From NCBI GenBank assembly GCA_013115135.1, contig JABANP010000252.1:1-64000 (forward strand): a stretch of DNA of 64,000 bases. The letters are read 5' to 3'. This DNA comes from Perkinsus olseni (lineage: Eukaryota > Perkinsozoa > Perkinsida > Perkinsidae). Positions 59,856 through 64,000 of the stretch are shown one piece after another (position 1 is the first letter of the stretch; every line of letters begins with the position of its first letter). The position numbers and the translations under genes were made by a program. The notes under the pieces were generated by a model. It ran no database searches and was not told the origin of the DNA. It saw only the letters and a program-made list of their open reading frames with translations.

Positions 59856-60889
59856 CGTTGATCAAAAGCTGGAAAGGCCTGATCACCATGCTTTACAGTG
59901 CAAGCATGCGCGCGATTCCCTATGAATACATATAGATCTGTCGCCCGCACAATAGTGGAGCACACTCATCGAGCTGACAACCACATACTATGCTCACGGA
60001 AACATCAATCAGAACCGCTACCAATGCTGTCATTCATTATATAACTGAGAAGCCCTGCTCGCGTATGGTTCGTTGTCCGGCTATCGTGATGACGTGCATG
60101 CGTACGCGAAATGGATCACGCTATGGAACCTCGTTCCTCCTCGCACCCGAAATGCTCGTGATGCAAAGGTTGGGAAAGTGAACAGTGAGTGGCTCTGCTC
60201 TAACCTGTTGGACCTTCACAGCGTCAGAGCCAGCAGCCAGGCAGTAACCTGTGTTTGTTACCAACTCGTGGTTGGGAGCCACTACGGTTCAGTAGGACAT
60301 GAGAGCTGCCCTGTAGTGGGATGTTGCGCACTTCGTGTGTATGCGTGCTTTATCAGATCTATAGCTAATCGGCGCGGCTGGTGTAGTTGGTCGTCGTTCC
60401 AGCTTTTTGCGCCCTCTATCGTCACTCCTCTCACTAACCACTTAACCTAAGGCTCCTCGCGGTTGTGTTAACTGAATCTGAGCACTAGAGTCACCACTAG
60501 TTATACCCGATACGAACCCTACAACAGCCCGACTCCGTACCCGGTCAGCCGGCTCAAGTATCCTACCTCCACATCCAAGGAGCGAAAGGTTGGGTCGAGC
60601 CTGCGTCTGCCATTATTACAGCTATAAATTTGATAGCTGTACCTATTGCTAGCTCCTGCCTAGATCTAGCACTGAACTTTCTTGAACTGCCGCGAATTCT
60701 CGAGTCTTTGGCGCGCCCAAGCTCCTCTTGTGCGCTCACAGGCTCTGCGTGGTGATTTCGTTGTCGCGCTCACTCGCCGCGTTTGATAATTCTACTAGGA
60801 TCGCTACCAGTAGTTCCTCGTCAGTCGGGCTCCTCCGAGCCTTGAGTAACTACGTTGCATCGGGTCACACAGGACGAGATCGTATGGAT
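59856..60889. other. Intergenic; promoter of gene B, otherwise nothing recognised
   Basis: The 60 bp next to gene B hold the blocks shared with gene A's upstream region (ttgatcaaaagctggaaagg; gcatgcgcgcgattccctatg). The remainder has only short unsupported open frames. Confidence 0.45.
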
Positions 60890-60933
60890 GTTGAAGAGAA
60901 AATCGGGGCTTGTTGCGGGATTCTGCGCACATC

Positions 60934-61240
60934 TGCACTATAACTCAGTACAGTGTGGCTATTTGAGACGGGGCTCAAAGAAAGGTAAGATTGGACTCGA
61001 GAGAAGCTTAGTGATGATGTGCACTACAGCTTACTACGCTAAGCTTAGGACAGCACGTATACTCATTGACGCTAGTGCAAAGCGCAGAATAAGATCAGAT
61101 GGTTATCTGAGACTAATGATACGCAGCAGCAGTGAAGGTAAGTGTAGCGATGATAGTCTAACAGCTGAGTAGTGTTAAACCAGGCTCTAGCTGTAACATA
61201 GCTAACACTATAGGCGTCACTATGCTGTCACTATAGTGCA
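60934..61240 (-). repeat. 3' LTR of the short LTR element
   Basis: 307 bp, TG...CA ends with 9-bp inverted termini. Downstream LTR in the minus-strand orientation set by the primer-binding site and purine tract. Confidence 0.9.
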
Positions 61241-61244
61241 GGGG

Positions 61245-61259
61245 TTTCTCTCTCCCTCC
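61245..61259 (-). other. Polypurine tract
   Basis: Minus-strand ggagggagagagaaa ends about 4 nt before the 3' LTR, the expected place for the plus-strand primer of an LTR element. Confidence 0.65.
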
Positions 61260-62298
61260 GAAGCGTTATCGGATAGGATAGAGCTGATCGTCGAAACTAG
61301 AGACATTAGCGGAACCGGTGGGATCGAATCTCACAGGGACTCGTCGTGATCGTCGGACTGGACCACTTGGGAGTGACTCCCAAGAGGAGGCTTGAAGAGA
61401 ATGCCAAGATTGGGCAGACCGATCAGATCTTCCGATAGTTGCAGCAGAGGAAGACGAAGACGAGGTAGAGATAAAGGAGTGAGCGGAATGATCCTCGGAT
61501 GGAGTTGGTGGTAAGATAGGTTGTGCTTGTAGAAGGGGTCGTACAGTAGGCAGCACATGGATCACATCCGTCGCAGTACGAGGTAGCTGAGATAGAGTTG
61601 ATGGAGATGGACTCATAGTTGTAGTCGGAGTTGGACTTTGCAGAGGAGGAGCTTGAGAGATGAGTTCCCGAATATGACGAACGATGACTCTGCCGGATCA
61701 ACCAGGCAGAGGAGCGAGGTCATGTCAGCGCCATACTCTAGGGGGCTTGTAAGGGCGACGAAGCTGTAAGTACCTTCATGAAAGCTACAAATGTTCCGTA
61801 GGCGGGGTAGGCCATAGTTCTGAGATGATTTAGAACGCGATGCTGAGGATGAGCTCATGGAAGGGGGTGACCGCAACCGATTGAAGAGCCAGTGCATGCG
61901 GGCTTCTGCAGAACATGAGGCAGGATAAGAGTTATCGTCAGCTGATACTGGGCGATAGGGGGTAGAGAGTAGTAGTTCCGGTGGGCGAAGGCTAGATGTC
62001 TAGGGGTTACGCCATTGTGGACTTGGTGGGGAGCGTCTAGGCGGTTTACCATTGTCGACTTGTACGCCGCTGTAGCCGGAGTTGTATGAAGATGACCAGT
62101 AAGTGCACCGTGATGGAACGAGAAGCAACTGAAGGTGTAGAAATAGCTCGCCTCGAAGAGTTGTAGCAACTTGACACCGAACAGAACATGTTGATGAGGG
62201 AGAATTGTAAGCACAATCAGAGTTTGGGCTCGGCCTCCATGAAGACGATAAGGCACCAGGTTGGAAGTCCAAGTCCGAGAGTGGTTTACGAGAACAAG

Positions 62299-62310
62299 GA
62301 GCTGCTACCA
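62299..62310 (-). other. Primer-binding site (initiator tRNA-Met type)
   Basis: Minus-strand TGGTAGCAG, complementary to the 3' end common to initiator tRNA-Met (CTGCTACCA), located 4 nt inside the 5' LTR. Nine matching bases, then divergence. Confidence 0.65.
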
Positions 62311-62314
62311 CTAC

Positions 62315-62621
62315 TGCACTATAACTCGGTACAGTGTGGCTATTTGAGACGGGGCTCAAAGAAAGGTAAGATTGGACTCGAGAGAAGCTTAGTGATGATG
62401 TGCACTACAGCTTACTACGCTAAGCTTAGGACAGCACGTATACTCATTGACGCTAGTGCAAAGCGCAGAATAAGATCAGATGGTTATCTGAGACTAATGA
62501 TACGCAGCAGCAGTGAAGGTAAGTGTAGCGATGATAGTCTAATAGCTGAGTAGTGTTAAACCAGGCTCTAGCTGTAACATAGCTAACACTATAGGCGTCA
62601 CTATGCTGTCACTATAGTGCA
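62315..62621 (-). repeat. 5' LTR of the short LTR element
   Basis: 307 bp, differing from the other LTR at two sites (a/g near the TATAACTC start and c/t near gtctaa-agctgag). Confidence 0.9.
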
Positions 62622-63030
62622 CATCCATGTGCTTGCGTGCAGCATAGGAGCCATAGCTAATTGTTGTGGTTGTTGGCCACCCTGCGCGCGCTGCCCTTAC
62701 TCTACTCTACAGTCACTCCCCTAAGTCTCCGACGGAGACTCTCCGTAGCTCAGCTTAGTTCTCGGCTCAGCCCCCACAATATAACGGGTTCGAGTGAATG
62801 TAACGATAGTGGGTGTGGTGGTGTCGACTGGAACTCGGTAACGCAATAACGAGTGAACTTGTAGAAGTAGCTGAGCTACGGAGACTTAGGGGAGTGACTG
62901 TAGAGTAGAGTAAGGGCAGCGAGCGCAGGGCGACCAACAACCACAACAATTAGCTATGGATCCTATGCTGCACGCAAGCATATGGATGTGTACAGAATCC
63001 CGTAACAGGCTCTTTCTTATTAACTTTGGT

Positions 63031-64000
63031 TACGTTGATCAACCTTGTCTATATCTGGTATTGTCTTGATTACACTGTGCCACGCGCACATGGCTGAGGA
63101 GTTAGACACCGGAAAGTGTGTGATTCTTCGATGAGATAAAGTTTCATCTCCCCGTGAAGGGGGGGGGGGCGATCACTCCGCGAAAAGTGAATCATGCCTC
63201 CGAAGTTTATAACGTCACGTCACTTTATAGGACGTGGAATACCAATGAAGGAGACAAGTAGTCAACTTGAACGGATGATAATTTACCGCGGCAGCGCGCC
63301 ATCCCAGACGAGAATGCGATAAGTGGTATCTGATGTACACCAGCCATCGGGGATCGAACCTCGGATACGGTGCTCTCAATTATCAATGGCCACCTCACCA
63401 TGAAAGGAGCGCTCGATGAGCGCTGCGCATTAGCAGGCAGGACCTGCAGCTTTCCGGCGAGAATAGAGAGGCTTGATCCTGCGGATAGTCACGTATGACA
63501 TACCTATGCCATGAGCCAGAGTCGAACATGCTCGCTGGAATGAAGTCATCATCGCCTATGTTCTCACATTCGTTCCTCAGACGAGCGTTTGAATCGAGAG
63601 CAGCGCCTGGGGACGTGCAGAAGTCTTCAAATTCTTGAGTTCGATATCGACTAGCTGAAGTTCAATATCAACAGACTTCTAAAGGTTGAAACCTCTAACT
63701 ACGGGGACTGGGAGTCGGGGCGCTGGCCACGACGGACCTGCAGGCCGTGAGGGGGACAAGGAGCTACGGCGAATGTCCTTCCTGTGGCCTTGCGCCAACA
63801 GGTCCTGCGTTTGGATGCGCACAGCGGGTACACAACCCCTACGCGTGTAGCGGCCAGCCCAGCGAGGACCTACACCCGGATATTGGGCCAAGGTCCAGGC
63901 TCACCCGTAGTCTCGGTTAGTGGGTAGGGTGGGATTGATCGGCTCACGCAAAGGCTGCAGAGCCGCTCAGATTGGGATACTAGAAGGAAAGAGAGGGGAC
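63031..64000. other. No gene recognised; tRNA-like T-arm sequences
   Basis: Contains short minus-strand segments resembling tRNA T arms (near 63352-63372 and 63515-63535), but no full cloverleaf could be built. A 70-codon minus-strand frame at 63679-63891 has no recognised motif. A run of ten G lies near 63160. Confidence 0.3.

Larger units (their letters stand above)
60934..62621 (-). mobile_element. Short non-autonomous LTR retrotransposon (TRIM-like)
   Basis: Two 307-bp direct repeats, 60934-61240 and 62315-62621, differ at two positions by eye. They start TGCACTATA and end TATAGTGCA. A 4-bp target duplication CATC flanks the element (60930-60933 and 62622-62625). On the minus strand a primer-binding site candidate TGGTAGCAG (62310-62302) lies 4 nt inside the right LTR. 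A purine tract ggagggagagagaaa (61259-61245) lies just before the left LTR. The internal 1,074 bp has only Ser/Pro-rich open frames with no gag, RT or integrase motif, so it probably depends on another element. Confidence 0.9.
60890..63030. mobile_element. Long-TIR element (foldback/MITE-like), interrupted by an LTR element
   Basis: Sequence at 62626-62760 is the reverse complement, with few changes, of 62866-62986 (for example ttactctactctacagtcac against gtgactgtagagtagagtaa). The match continues outward. Left of the LTR insertion, 60905-60933 (cgggattctgcgcacatc) pairs with 62983-63015 (gatgtgtacagaatcccg). The uninterrupted element would be about 450 bp with arms of about 165-175 bp around a spacer of about 105 bp. 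No transposase is encoded. The outer ends are approximate. Confidence 0.75.

Noticed and set aside
60855..61172. Plus-strand ORF that recurs at 62188-62553
   Set aside because: The shared part is the LTR itself, read against the element's orientation; repetition comes from the LTR, not from a gene family.
62661..62949. Two short frames on opposite strands with the same peptide (LPLLYSTVTPLSL)
   Set aside because: They are the two arms of the inverted repeat read from each side, not genes.
63300..63560. Possible tRNA genes on the minus strand
   Set aside because: T-arm-like pieces are present but stems do not pair and no acceptor or anticodon arm could be built.

Overview
This window looks like nuclear DNA of a unicellular eukaryote. 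Almost every recognisable gene is split by GT-AG introns, many only about 40-60 nt long, and the proteins are eukaryotic: GPI2/PIG-C, TRM112, WDR33/Pfs2, uS15, TM9SF, UbiA. A flagellar central-pair-like protein and leader-bearing organelle proteins fit a flagellated protist. Short introns, same-strand gene blocks and a large repeat load make an alveolate of the Perkinsus type my best guess. That is inference; no diagnostic sequence such as a spliced-leader RNA was found.

Layout. 1-4003: minus-strand LTR-type retrotransposon, with gag and a pol (protease, reverse transcriptase, RNase H) that stays open to the window edge and sits one frame over from gag. 4.7-16.8 kb: plus-strand block of GPI2/PIG-C, an S9 glutamyl-endopeptidase-like enzyme, organellar ribosomal protein uL24, a GH15 glycosidase and an F-box/LRR protein. 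16.8-20.8 kb: convergent switch zone with a duplicated tRNA-Val/tRNA-Leu cluster, tRNA relics and a broken Tc1/mariner element. 20.8-25.7 kb: minus-strand block of a tetraspanin-like protein, a UBE3D/HECT_2-like protein, a small membrane protein and a UbiA prenyltransferase. 25.99-54.6 kb: long plus-strand block of TRM112, a coiled-coil protein, TM9SF, a SPEF2/CPC1-like protein, an RlmN/Cfr-type radical SAM enzyme, peroxiredoxin, uS15, a RING-H2 ligase, a thioredoxin-fold protein and WDR33/Pfs2; one tRNA-Ala lies on the minus strand. 55.0-59.9 kb: two minus-strand paralogues of an unrecognised secreted modular protein, the second on a segmental duplication that also copied the Pfs2 tail and was then hit by an RNase H-bearing insert. 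60.9-63.0 kb: a short LTR element (307-bp LTRs, primer-binding site, polypurine tract, target duplication) nested inside a long-inverted-repeat element.

The genes are mostly housekeeping and unrelated in pathway; their shared feature is strand clustering. The most novel material is the secreted modular family at 55-60 kb and the mobile-element stratigraphy around it. Gene boundaries for multi-exon genes come from reading splice sites by eye. Terminal exons are often uncertain.
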